Origin: CAVZZV01 sp963779845
GTDB taxonomy: Bacteria > Bacteroidota > Bacteroidia > Bacteroidales > GCA-2748055
Assembly (NCBI GenBank): GCA_963779845.1
Contig: CAVZZV010000005.1
Span: 248,001 to 312,000, forward strand
Direction of reading: 5' to 3'
Length of the DNA stretch: 64,000 nt
Positions 39,114 to 47,482 of the stretch are shown piece by piece (the stretch's first letter is position 1; each line of letters begins with the position of its first letter). The notes under the pieces were generated by a model that was not told the DNA's origin, did not search any database, and saw only the letters and a list, made by a program, of their open reading frames with translations. A program made the translations under genes and the position numbers.

Positions 39114-40955
39114 ATGAAATTGAAAATCCTTATAGTCTCAACAATCTTGCTTTTCCTGATTGTCAACTGTCTGCAATCAGCCGAAATTCTAATAGTGCCT
39201 TCAGGAACATCAGATGATGCCGCGCAAATCCAGGCCGCTTTAGATGGATTGAACGAGGACGACACACTCCTCCTTAATGGTAATTTTATAATTAAACACA
39301 CCCTCTATCTGCCTTCAAATTTTTTCTGGATCCTCAATGGTTCAGTTACTTTAGCTGGTGATGCTGTTCTCGACGAAGCCGGCTATGTCGATTCGCAAAT
39401 TAATGCCACACGGCGAACAGGAATAACTGAAAAACCAGGTGGTGCAACAAATATTGACATGTCGGGTGGAACCTATTATGGCAATTCTGCCAACTATCCC
39501 AAAAGTATGCGATATCTAAATTTTGGGCATGTTACCAATTCCAGCTTTCATGATATGCATATTACCGAGGTTACCGATGACAATTTTACCCTGGGGCCAG
39601 GATGTTACAACAATGAATGCAAGAATATTCTTGGTGACTATTCACTTACTGGAAATGCATTGACGGACAAAGGGGATCACAATACCTGGATTGATTGTAC
39701 AGCAGCCAATTGTCTTGGCCCTGATGGTGACGGATGGACACCGAAATGCCGGTACAGCACATTCATCAGGTGTATAGCTGCAAATAATGTGGGACCAGGT
39801 TTTGGAATCTATGCCCGTGAGGAAGGCTATGCTAATAATATTGACGTGGGATCTTCTATTATAGGTAATAAATTTATTGACTGTGTATCCTACGGAAGCG
39901 GAAATAGTTCCGGATTTAGTTTTAATATCTCTGGTAATTGTCCCGGAGCCATTATAAAGGACAACTTTATACAGGCGGTTTGCTATGATAACCAGGGTAG
40001 CGGTGTATTCTTCAGAAATAAAGATGACGCTGAACTTGGCATCGTAGAAAACAATGTGGTGGATATTGTTTGCTATGGCAACAAAGGTCTTAACAAAAGT
40101 GGTGACATAAGTAGTTGGGCTGGAGGATTAGGCATGGAGAATGATAATAGTTCAAGCCATAATATAATTGAAAATATCACCGGATCTGTGGTCAGTTACG
40201 ATAATAAAATAGATGTAAACACCAGGGGTGGACATAATTGCAATATAAAAGTATATCATCCGGTAGCAGAAAACAATCCGATCCTGGACAATAATAGTAG
40301 TAATAACAATACCGTAACTGTTAGCGATTTTAATTGTTCAGATCAATTGAAAGCATGGTGTCAGTTTAAATATTGTGGTGCCCCAACACCCCCATTTCCG
40401 AATCCCATTACAGATCTTTCAGCAAATGTAGTTTCCAGCAGTCAGATTGATCTGAGTTGGACCCACACGGACGAAAATAAAGAAGGTTTCGTAATTGAGC
40501 GGAAAGCAGGAGAATATTACCTGGTGATCGGAAGGCTTGAAGCAAATGCCACCTCGTTTAGCGACAAAGAATTGGCAGAGAACACAAACTACACATACCG
40601 CGTTCAGGCATTCAATGTCTCCGGCTTTAGCTATTACGCAAATGAAATTAGTGCAAAAACGGGAGCACTTAACATTCCTGCTTCCAAAACATCTAGCGAA
40701 GTATTGCTTGGAATTAATCCCAATCCATTTCAATCAACAACCCGCATAGAGTATTCTATACCCTCCAAAAGTCAGGTCAGTTTGAAAGTATTTGACCAGA
40801 ATGGGACGGAAGTGGCATTACTGGTGAATGAAATACAACAACCAGATAATTATTCACAGGTATTTGACGGACAGAATTTGTCTGACGGCCTATACTATTG
40901 TCACATTTCTGCAGGAAACAGCCTGGTAACAAAAAAGATTATCCTTCTTAGATAG
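39114..40955 (+). CDS. T9SS-secreted parallel beta-helix protein with FN3 domain
   Basis: A Sec signal (VNCLQSAE) is followed by a right-handed beta-helix (about 25-420) with many Asn/Asp-Gly turns such as NNIDVGSSIIGNKFIDCVSYG and a run of conserved cysteines in ladder positions. Beta-helix enzymes of this kind include polysaccharide lyases and glycosidases, but I see no decisive catalytic motif. A fibronectin type III domain (about 428-520) leads to a T9SS sorting domain (about 535-613, NPNPFQSTTRIEY, ending KKIILLR). The gene converges on the TAT isomerase with only 2 bp between stops. A surface-located lyase or carbohydrate-binding protein is plausible. Confidence 0.8.
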   Translation: MKLKILIVSTILLFLIVNCLQSAEILIVPSGTSDDAAQIQAALDGLNEDDTLLLNGNFIIKHTLYLPSNFFWILNGSVTLAGDAVLDEAGYVDSQINATRRTGITEKPGGATNIDMSGGTYYGNSANYPKSMRYLNFGHVTNSSFHDMHITEVTDDNFTLGPGCYNNECKNILGDYSLTGNALTDKGDHNTWIDCTAANCLGPDGDGWTPKCRYSTFIRCIAANNVGPGFGIYAREEGYANNIDVGSSIIGNKFIDCVSYGSGNSSGFSFNISGNCPGAIIKDNFIQAVCYDNQGSGVFFRNKDDAELGIVENNVVDIVCYGNKGLNKSGDISSWAGGLGMENDNSSSHNIIENITGSVVSYDNKIDVNTRGGHNCNIKVYHPVAENNPILDNNSSNNNTVTVSDFNCSDQLKAWCQFKYCGAPTPPFPNPITDLSANVVSSSQIDLSWTHTDENKEGFVIERKAGEYYLVIGRLEANATSFSDKELAENTNYTYRVQAFNVSGFSYYANEISAKTGALNIPASKTSSEVLLGINPNPFQSTTRIEYSIPSKSQVSLKVFDQNGTEVALLVNEIQQPDNYSQVFDGQNLSDGLYYCHISAGNSLVTKKIILLR

Positions 40956-40957
40956 TA

Positions 40958-42052
40958 CTACTTCATTCCCACTCCAAATTCCTTTCGAAGAAAGTCTATA
41001 CTTTTCAGCAGGTCATTTTCCTGGCTTTCCATTTCAAATGTTGTTTTATCTACACCGGGCGGAGCTATGGCTACTTCAATAGGATGTCCCATTCTGACCA
41101 GCTTTAAAAAGTCAATAATGCCTGAAGCTTTCAATTCCGGGAACCCTTCCCAGTATTCTTCTTTTAAATACGGAATTGAACGCGGTGAATTGGATATGGT
41201 CTCAATATGAATAGGTACATCGGGACAGTTTTTGCTTAGAAATTCGGTGTAGAACTTGAAATCCATCATTCCCTCTCCAACGGCTGTCCACTGGAATGTC
41301 GCTCCATCATCTGTGGGCCAGATGACAACATCTCTTGCCTGGCTGCAGATAATATGTTCACCCAGTGCTTTCATAGCCAGTTTTGGATCTTCCATGGCAT
41401 AAATAGCATTTCCCGGATCATAGAAAGCACCGCAAATATCACTGCCAGTCTGATTGATCAACTCAAGCAACTCTTCCGACCGCATGTCACCGGCATGATT
41501 CTCAAAGGCAAATTTTATGTTAGCATCTTCAACAGATCCCTTAAAAGATCTCATTAACTGGGCCACCTCATCCATTTTGGGTTTAATACCACCCTGAGTG
41601 TATCGATCGTCAAGAAGGCCAATACGAACACCAAGAATTGGAGATTCCAATATTTTTGCAACACGAATTCCCTCTGCAACCAACGATCTTGCATCTCCAT
41701 AGTTGTCGGAGAAACTCACCGATTTTTCACTGATACTTCCTACTCCAACGTAGATGCTAATATCATTCGAACTTGCCTGCTTTCTAAGTTCTTTAAGATG
41801 CTTATCATCGAGGGTTTCAATTGGTTTAAGTGTATTGAACTGAACTGAATCCAACTTGTTTTTTATGGCAAACTCAATCAGTTCCTGAGCATTTGGTCTT
41901 ATTGCCCTGAGTGAGTGATTCCCTACACCTAACGGAATTTGAAGAGAGTCCGCATTTTTTTGATGAACCGGATTAGCAGTAGCAGCAGCTGGAAAATACT
42001 GGATGGCAAGAGCACCCAACGCAGTAATTTTCGAAAATTCTCGTCGGTTCAT
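40958..42052 (-). CDS. TAT-exported sugar phosphate isomerase/epimerase-like TIM barrel
   Basis: The MNRREFSKITALG start is a twin-arginine signal, and the body is an AP-endonuclease-2-type TIM barrel (about 45-320). Visible metal-site motifs are FAFENHAGD and FYDPGNA, followed by HIETISN. Exported members of this family sit with Gfo/Idh oxidoreductases and DUF1080 hydrolases in Bacteroidota 3-keto-glycoside pathways, and both partners occur elsewhere in this window. At 364 residues it is somewhat longer than the cytosolic isomerases because of signal and C-terminal extension. It could isomerise keto-sugars in the periplasm. The GH99-like gene at 42121 precedes it by 68 bp on the same strand. 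Confidence 0.82.
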   Translation of the reverse strand: MNRREFSKITALGALAIQYFPAAATANPVHQKNADSLQIPLGVGNHSLRAIRPNAQELIEFAIKNKLDSVQFNTLKPIETLDDKHLKELRKQASSNDISIYVGVGSISEKSVSFSDNYGDARSLVAEGIRVAKILESPILGVRIGLLDDRYTQGGIKPKMDEVAQLMRSFKGSVEDANIKFAFENHAGDMRSEELLELINQTGSDICGAFYDPGNAIYAMEDPKLAMKALGEHIICSQARDVVIWPTDDGATFQWTAVGEGMMDFKFYTEFLSKNCPDVPIHIETISNSPRSIPYLKEEYWEGFPELKASGIIDFLKLVRMGHPIEVAIAPPGVDKTTFEMESQENDLLKSIDFLRKEFGVGMK

Positions 42053-42120
42053 AATAAGAGCTTTTAATTATTTGTTACAACTATGTTAGGTAAAAAATAT
42101 GACAGAGCCACTATACCCGA

Positions 42121-43383
42121 TTATTCCCTTACAGGCATTGTTTTCGTAAATGGGATTTCGCCCCTAAGCATTTTACCTGCCCTACCGGTTAACCACAGAT
42201 AGTGATCAGAAGGCACTTCCTTTTCAATTGGTACAAAAATACTTTTACCAACGGGAACGGTATGTGCGCATTTCATAATGGCGGTCCCTTCATCTATTTC
42301 ATCAAACATGGCTACGTATATCATTTCTGCACCGCTTTCTATGGCACCACTAATCTGCTTCCAATAAAATTCACCCTTGTTTCTTGGAATTTTATTTGAC
42401 CCATCCCCTTTCATATTATGCCAGGAAAATCCTGGAAAAACAGTTGGGGCATAGGATTTACCATGCTCCTTACACCATTTTACATCATCGACAATATTCT
42501 CCTGGCGATACGATTCATAACTATCTTCGTTATACCTTCCAACAAGCCAGGGTTGGATAACATCGACCTGCTTGAGTACATCAAGCAACCGTGGATCGCC
42601 TTTGGTATCTGAACCAAGGGTCCTCCATCGGGAAGGTATCCCCAGCTGCACAGAACATCCTCCATATTCCGGATCATTCTTCACAAAATCTATGATGTCA
42701 TATATTTCCGGAATGTGACCTGACTCCCTTGTACCTGCGCTGATCCCCCAGAAAGCGATAAGGGGCTTGTTGTTGTGAAACAGGTAAGTGGTATTATTCC
42801 CTTGATTTGTAAGTTTAAGATCATCGACCAGGTGTTTCCAATCGTCAAAAATGAGCTTATATTTACTGTCATCCATACTGCCGATATCGTACATCATACA
42901 AATAGCAATCTCATACTTATTTGCAGCCTTAATGGCGGACCGAAGAACTTTATCATTATGATTCATCCTGTTCGGACTTCCCAGCACAGAAAAAAAACGT
43001 TGCATAAATACTCCATCTACACCATACTCTTTCATCCATTTAAAATGAAGATCAATAGTACTTTCATCATAAGGACTGAATAGATAGGCAGCAGATCCAT
43101 CGGGGAATTTAAATGGTGTTTCGTACTTTACTGAATACTCATCCATTTCCGGCCAATAGTCAATAGTACAGCTGCCATCCTTAAATTTATCCCCTTTACC
43201 ATAATGCGTCCACCCCCTGTTTGCCCCATCACCTTCACAGTTGAACCAACCCTGGTACCCAGCCATAACCAATCCCTTGTAAGTCATATACTTACTTGAA
43301 ATAGCATGTTTTATCTGCGATTTTGCTGACAAACAAAATACAGCCAGTAAAATTCCTGATATTAATAAATGTTTTTTTTTCAT
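42121..43383 (-). CDS. GH71/99-like glycosidase, single domain
   Basis: A Sec signal (CLSAKSQ) precedes a bare catalytic domain opening with VMAGYQGWFNCEGDG. The DEIDEGTAIM loop supplies the putative catalytic glutamates, spaced i, i+3. There is no Ig, CBM or T9SS segment, so this 420-residue enzyme is likely periplasmic, unlike the long paralogues at 6408 and 16383. The domain ends GKMLRGEIPFTKTMPVRE, nearly the same as the partial gene at the right edge (ends YEMPVRK). It is on the leftward strand with the TAT isomerase, divergent from the Kelch/winged-helix regulator, so regulation by that protein is plausible. Confidence 0.88.
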   Translation of the reverse strand: MKKKHLLISGILLAVFCLSAKSQIKHAISSKYMTYKGLVMAGYQGWFNCEGDGANRGWTHYGKGDKFKDGSCTIDYWPEMDEYSVKYETPFKFPDGSAAYLFSPYDESTIDLHFKWMKEYGVDGVFMQRFFSVLGSPNRMNHNDKVLRSAIKAANKYEIAICMMYDIGSMDDSKYKLIFDDWKHLVDDLKLTNQGNNTTYLFHNNKPLIAFWGISAGTRESGHIPEIYDIIDFVKNDPEYGGCSVQLGIPSRWRTLGSDTKGDPRLLDVLKQVDVIQPWLVGRYNEDSYESYRQENIVDDVKWCKEHGKSYAPTVFPGFSWHNMKGDGSNKIPRNKGEFYWKQISGAIESGAEMIYVAMFDEIDEGTAIMKCAHTVPVGKSIFVPIEKEVPSDHYLWLTGRAGKMLRGEIPFTKTMPVRE

Positions 43384-43674
43384 AATTTATACAATCTGAA
43401 AATAAGTTATTCCTCTATATTTTGAACTTTCACCAAACCACTTTATAAAACTGTTCAATCATTACAAATTGAACTTCACGCCAAAATACGATTGCCGGTA
43501 TAATTATATCTTAACAAAAACATAACAGGATATAAATACTCCAGAATTCCTTTGATAGTGTGATTTTCATCCCTGTTCTATTATTAGTTGATGTAATTTT
43601 TATTAGATTTGTCTCTATTGATACTTATATATTTTATCATCATTTATAATTCTTAAGGTATTCAGTTAGCAGGT
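43384..43674. promoter_or_regulatory. Divergent promoter region, GH99-like / regulator
   Basis: This 291-bp AT-rich region separates the leftward GH99-like gene and the rightward regulator. TAGATTTG (43604-43611) matches the TAnnTTTG -7 box for the regulator, putting the transcript start near 43618 and a leader of about 57 bases; no good -33 TTTG is seen. I found no matching box for the leftward gene. Confidence 0.35.
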
Positions 43675-46299
43675 ATGAAACACGATACGGCAAAATACCA
43701 TTTCTACAAATTTAGATCTTATTGTTTATGGATATTTCTACTGGGATTCTATTTACATAGTACAAGCCCGTTATATGCGCAGGAATATGGATTAGAGTTT
43801 ATTGGGGCAAAATCTACAAAAGATAAGCGTACAAAACTTGATCTTAACCCGGAAGGTTTTTTTTCATTTAATGATGAATTTGAACTCTCATTTAAGCTAC
43901 ACCTTCTTAAAACAATACCTGAATCTTTTGGCTATGTTGTTCGAATTATTGATGAAGATGACAAAAACATTGATCTTGTTTATGATGGTCCCGGATCACA
44001 TAGCTTGAAAATTATTTACGGACAGGAATATACAGGAATATCAGTTCCGGATGCTATCATGGGTGGCTATGATAAATGGAAGGAAGTAAGATTGGAAATT
44101 AATATAAATAAAGGCTTCCTTAAGCTCTATGCTGCCGACACTTCATTCGTCTATTCAGAAATCAATCTTAATGGGGGAACGAAAATATTATTTGGAGCGA
44201 ATGATTTTAAACCGGTAAAAACCACAGATGTACCTGCTATGTATATTAAAGACATCAGGATCTTTCATGAAGGCAAATGCAAATACTATTTCCCTCTGGA
44301 TGAAAGAGAAGGCAACTATGCAACTGATCTTGTCTCTGGAAAAAAGAAAGCATCGGTTAAAAATCCAATCTGGATAAAGACCAATTACTATGATTGGGAT
44401 AAGGAATTTACTACTTACCTGGATGGATTCGCTGCAATAACTTACAATCCCCGCGATGAACAAGTTTTTATGGTCGGTAATAAACAAATGAAAATATTCT
44501 CTATTGATAATGATTCAGCACTCACAACGCTTGATTATAATTTTGAATTTGCAGGTCTTAACCGGGGAAGCCAGCTTTTTTTCGACACCATTAAAAATAA
44601 GCTGTATTGCTACAATCTCATGTTTAAGACGGTCTACTCCTTCAATTTTACTGAGCTTACATGGGAAAGAATTTCACAAGGCCCAAGGGGATCAACACCA
44701 ATATGGTTTCATAATAAGTACTATTCCGGAATAGATAGTATACTCTATATTTTTGGGGGCTACGGACAGCATAAGTATTATAAGCATGTTCTGCAATATG
44801 AATTTAAGGATAACCAATGGGATACATTAAACCCAGAAGGAGATATGTTTCATCCCCGGATGCATGCAGCGATGGGTATTTGCAGAGATACCATATATAT
44901 CCTTGGAGGTTTTGGAAGCACAACAGGTGATCAAATGCTGAACCCTCATCACTACACAGATCTTATGGCTTATTCTTTAGCGGATAATAAGTTTATAAAA
45001 ATATATGATTTCAGATCAAGTCTGGAAGACCCTGACTTTGGGCATACTATGATATTTGATAAAAATGGCCAGTCATACTATGTGCTGGCAACCACAATAT
45101 TTGAATACGAAACATATTTGCAACTATTGAAAGGAAGCCTTAACAATCCTGAGCTTAAACTGATGGGGAATAAGATTCCATACATTTATCATAATGAAAG
45201 CTCTTATGCAGATTTATTTTATTCTAAAAAAAGAAACAAACTTATTTCAGCGAAATTTTTTGCTGATCCCGAAAAGAATGAAACGGATATTTCCGTTTAT
45301 ACAATATCCTTCCCTCCTCATTTAACTGAGACAGAAATCACTAAAACAGCTGGATTTCCCGTGAAATTATACCTGATAATTATTGTGGTAATGGGTATTT
45401 TGTCTCTTATTATTTTGAGATTAAGAAATAATAGAAAAAAGGGATCAGCTGTTATCATTTCTGAATCTGTCCCCAAAAAGCATGGATCACAAAGCGTGAG
45501 CATTGAAATGGAGATTGAAAAGCCTGGTCTTAATTATATTTCCGATAAAAAAAGGACAATACCGGCCAATTCTATTCTGTTTTTCGGAGGATTTCAAATA
45601 ATCAACAAAAACGGTGATGATATAACAATAAAATTTACTCCTCTGCTTAAAGAACTTTTTCTTCTCATTTTCCTTTACTCTATTAAAGACAAAGGAATTT
45701 CAGTGGAGAGACTTACTGAATTATTATGGTTTTCCATGGATTCTAAGAGCGCCAAAAACAACCGTGCCGTAAATATTGCGAAATTAAAAAATATTCTTCC
45801 TGAAATAGAAAGCTGCAGTCTGAACAGAAAAACCGGCTATTGGCGAATTGAAATTGATCAATCCATAGTATATAATGATTATTGGGCCTGTTTTAAGAAC
45901 ATAAATAATCAGGAATCGCTATCAAATGAAGAATTAAATGATTTCCTTAAAATCGCCAGTAAGGGTCCTCTGCTTGGAAATGCAAATTATGAATGGCTTG
46001 ACGAAATTAAGTCTCAATGTTCTAATCATATTATTGATACCCTAATGCGTTCTGCTGAGGAGAGAAAAATTGTAAGCGATCCTGAACTCATGATCAAAAT
46101 AGCGGATACTATATTGATTTTTGATATACTTCATGATGAGGCTATTAGCATAAAATGCAAAGCTCTGATAACACTTTGTAAACATAGCATTGCAAAAGAA
46201 ACATTCGCCAAATTCACAAAGCAATATATGGCATTATATGATGAACCATATAATAAGTCCTTCTCGGATATTTTAAAAAAGGACGAGGAAAATATGTAA
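43675..46299 (+). CDS. Membrane-spanning one-component regulator: LamG-like, Kelch propeller, TM, winged-helix/BTAD-like
   Basis: A signal peptide (HSTSPLYAQ) is followed by a LamG-like sandwich (about 40-225), a Kelch beta-propeller (about 240-550; the repeat phrase IFGGYGQHKYY and YILGGFGS are typical), one transmembrane helix (about 563-582, YLIIIVVMGILSLIIL) and a cytoplasmic part. The cytoplasmic part has a winged-helix DNA-binding domain (about 640-735, ISVERLTELLWFSMDSKSAKNNRAVN) of the SARP/OmpR type and a helical BTAD-like tail to 874. Outside sensing and inside DNA binding are thus on one chain, unlike the hybrid two-component HTCS or SusR regulators common in this phylum. It sits centrally in the locus and faces the GH99-like gene. 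Ligand is unknown; a glycan is the obvious guess. Confidence 0.78.
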   Translation: MKHDTAKYHFYKFRSYCLWIFLLGFYLHSTSPLYAQEYGLEFIGAKSTKDKRTKLDLNPEGFFSFNDEFELSFKLHLLKTIPESFGYVVRIIDEDDKNIDLVYDGPGSHSLKIIYGQEYTGISVPDAIMGGYDKWKEVRLEININKGFLKLYAADTSFVYSEINLNGGTKILFGANDFKPVKTTDVPAMYIKDIRIFHEGKCKYYFPLDEREGNYATDLVSGKKKASVKNPIWIKTNYYDWDKEFTTYLDGFAAITYNPRDEQVFMVGNKQMKIFSIDNDSALTTLDYNFEFAGLNRGSQLFFDTIKNKLYCYNLMFKTVYSFNFTELTWERISQGPRGSTPIWFHNKYYSGIDSILYIFGGYGQHKYYKHVLQYEFKDNQWDTLNPEGDMFHPRMHAAMGICRDTIYILGGFGSTTGDQMLNPHHYTDLMAYSLADNKFIKIYDFRSSLEDPDFGHTMIFDKNGQSYYVLATTIFEYETYLQLLKGSLNNPELKLMGNKIPYIYHNESSYADLFYSKKRNKLISAKFFADPEKNETDISVYTISFPPHLTETEITKTAGFPVKLYLIIIVVMGILSLIILRLRNNRKKGSAVIISESVPKKHGSQSVSIEMEIEKPGLNYISDKKRTIPANSILFFGGFQIINKNGDDITIKFTPLLKELFLLIFLYSIKDKGISVERLTELLWFSMDSKSAKNNRAVNIAKLKNILPEIESCSLNRKTGYWRIEIDQSIVYNDYWACFKNINNQESLSNEELNDFLKIASKGPLLGNANYEWLDEIKSQCSNHIIDTLMRSAEERKIVSDPELMIKIADTILIFDILHDEAISIKCKALITLCKHSIAKETFAKFTKQYMALYDEPYNKSFSDILKKDEENM

Positions 46300-46519
46300 G
46301 TTATATATATAATATAAATATCACCTCTCTGTTAATCATTTATTAAGAAAAATTTTAGCTGTAAACCTTATATTTACTTCTCAAGAGATATTTACAATAT
46401 TTCCTGTACAGTAGTAAGATAGTTTTATATAACAACAAAACTTTCTTAAAAAACTAAACAGATTGAATATATACAGTTCAGTATTTGCCCGAAAATGAGC
46501 AATTAATTATTGTAAGCTT
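46300..46519. other. Intergenic region after the regulator
   Basis: 220 bp, AT-rich, with TATATTTA at 46369-46376 as a near match to the -7 box (one mismatch). Probably holds the promoter for the EEP-sulfatase run; no terminator hairpin is evident. Confidence 0.3.
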
Positions 46520-47426
46520 ATGAAAAATATATATAAACCATTTTTTGTGATTATTATCATGCTGCTCATCATTCCCTTATTGAATGGGCAATCGGAAAAG
46601 AATGAAGGAGATGGAATAAAAATAAAGTTGATGACCTACAACCTCAAATTTGCAAGTCCGACTTACCAACCTTCATGGGAAATAAGGCGGGATATGCAGA
46701 TTGATCTGATTCGAAAATACAATCCAGATATTATTGGCACACAAGAGGGACTTAAAGAGCAGGTTGACTACCTGGCCGATCACCTTCCTGAATATGTAGT
46801 CGTAGGGGAAGGCCGTAAAGGGGGAGACGATGATGAGCACATGGCCATTTTCATCAAGAAGGATAAATTTCGTTTGCGTGAATTACAGAGTTTTCAATTG
46901 TCCAGGACTCCTGAGATCATCGGAAGTGGTCCTGAAGTGAATCCACGGATGGTTACATGGGTCAGATTGGCCATGATCAATAGGACGGGAGAAGATGAAA
47001 AGAGTTCCTATCCTGAAGATTATCGTGGACACTGGGAAAATACACAGGAGTTTTATCTCTTCAATACTCATTACTTTAATGGTAGTAGTCAGGGATTAGC
47101 CAGATGGAACGCTTCGAAATTAATCAGGGAACGAATCACTCAGTTGGATCGTTTTGGAGAATGGACTGATGAGAGACCTGTATTCCTGATGGGGGACTTC
47201 AATTGCAAACCTGGCAGTGCACCTTATAAGGAGCTGACCGGTGATGCGGAGATCTGGAACCCTCGGTCTGATGCTCGACACTTCAAAAGACCACAATGAT
47301 ATTGACTGGATCTTATATAAAGGATCGGTAAAAGTCCTGCATTACGAAGAAGTTGATTACAATCTTAATGGTGTATATCCTTCAGATCATAAACCTATTT
47401 ATGTGGAAGTAGAGATTGTGGATTGA
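46520..47426 (+). pseudogene. Secreted endonuclease/exonuclease/phosphatase (EEP) protein, frameshift plus internal deletion
   Basis: A Sec signal (PLLNGQ) precedes an EEP fold with MTYNLKFASP, GTQEGLKEQ, NTHYFNG, MGDFNCKPG and SDHKPIYVEVEI, covering the usual Asn, Glu, His, Asp-x-Asn and Asp-His catalytic positions. The frame ends at 47299 with a tail that does not fit the family; a +1 shift near 47278 reads DTSKDHNDIDWILYKG on to 47426. Even then the loop before DIDWIL, normally about 15-25 residues with a GTFHGF-like phrase, is missing, so this looks like a deletion and not just a base error. Restored length is about 301. Substrates in this family include sugar phosphates and phosphodiesters. 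Confidence 0.75.
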
Positions 47427-47482
47427 TAATTATCGATTTAATATCAAACTATTCAGTTCGGTAAATAATATGGGTTATTACA

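Noticed and set aside
40956..40957. Two-base gap between convergent stops of the beta-helix protein and the TAT isomerase
   Set aside because: Unusually tight, but both C-termini are complete, so there is no evidence of fusion or disruption.
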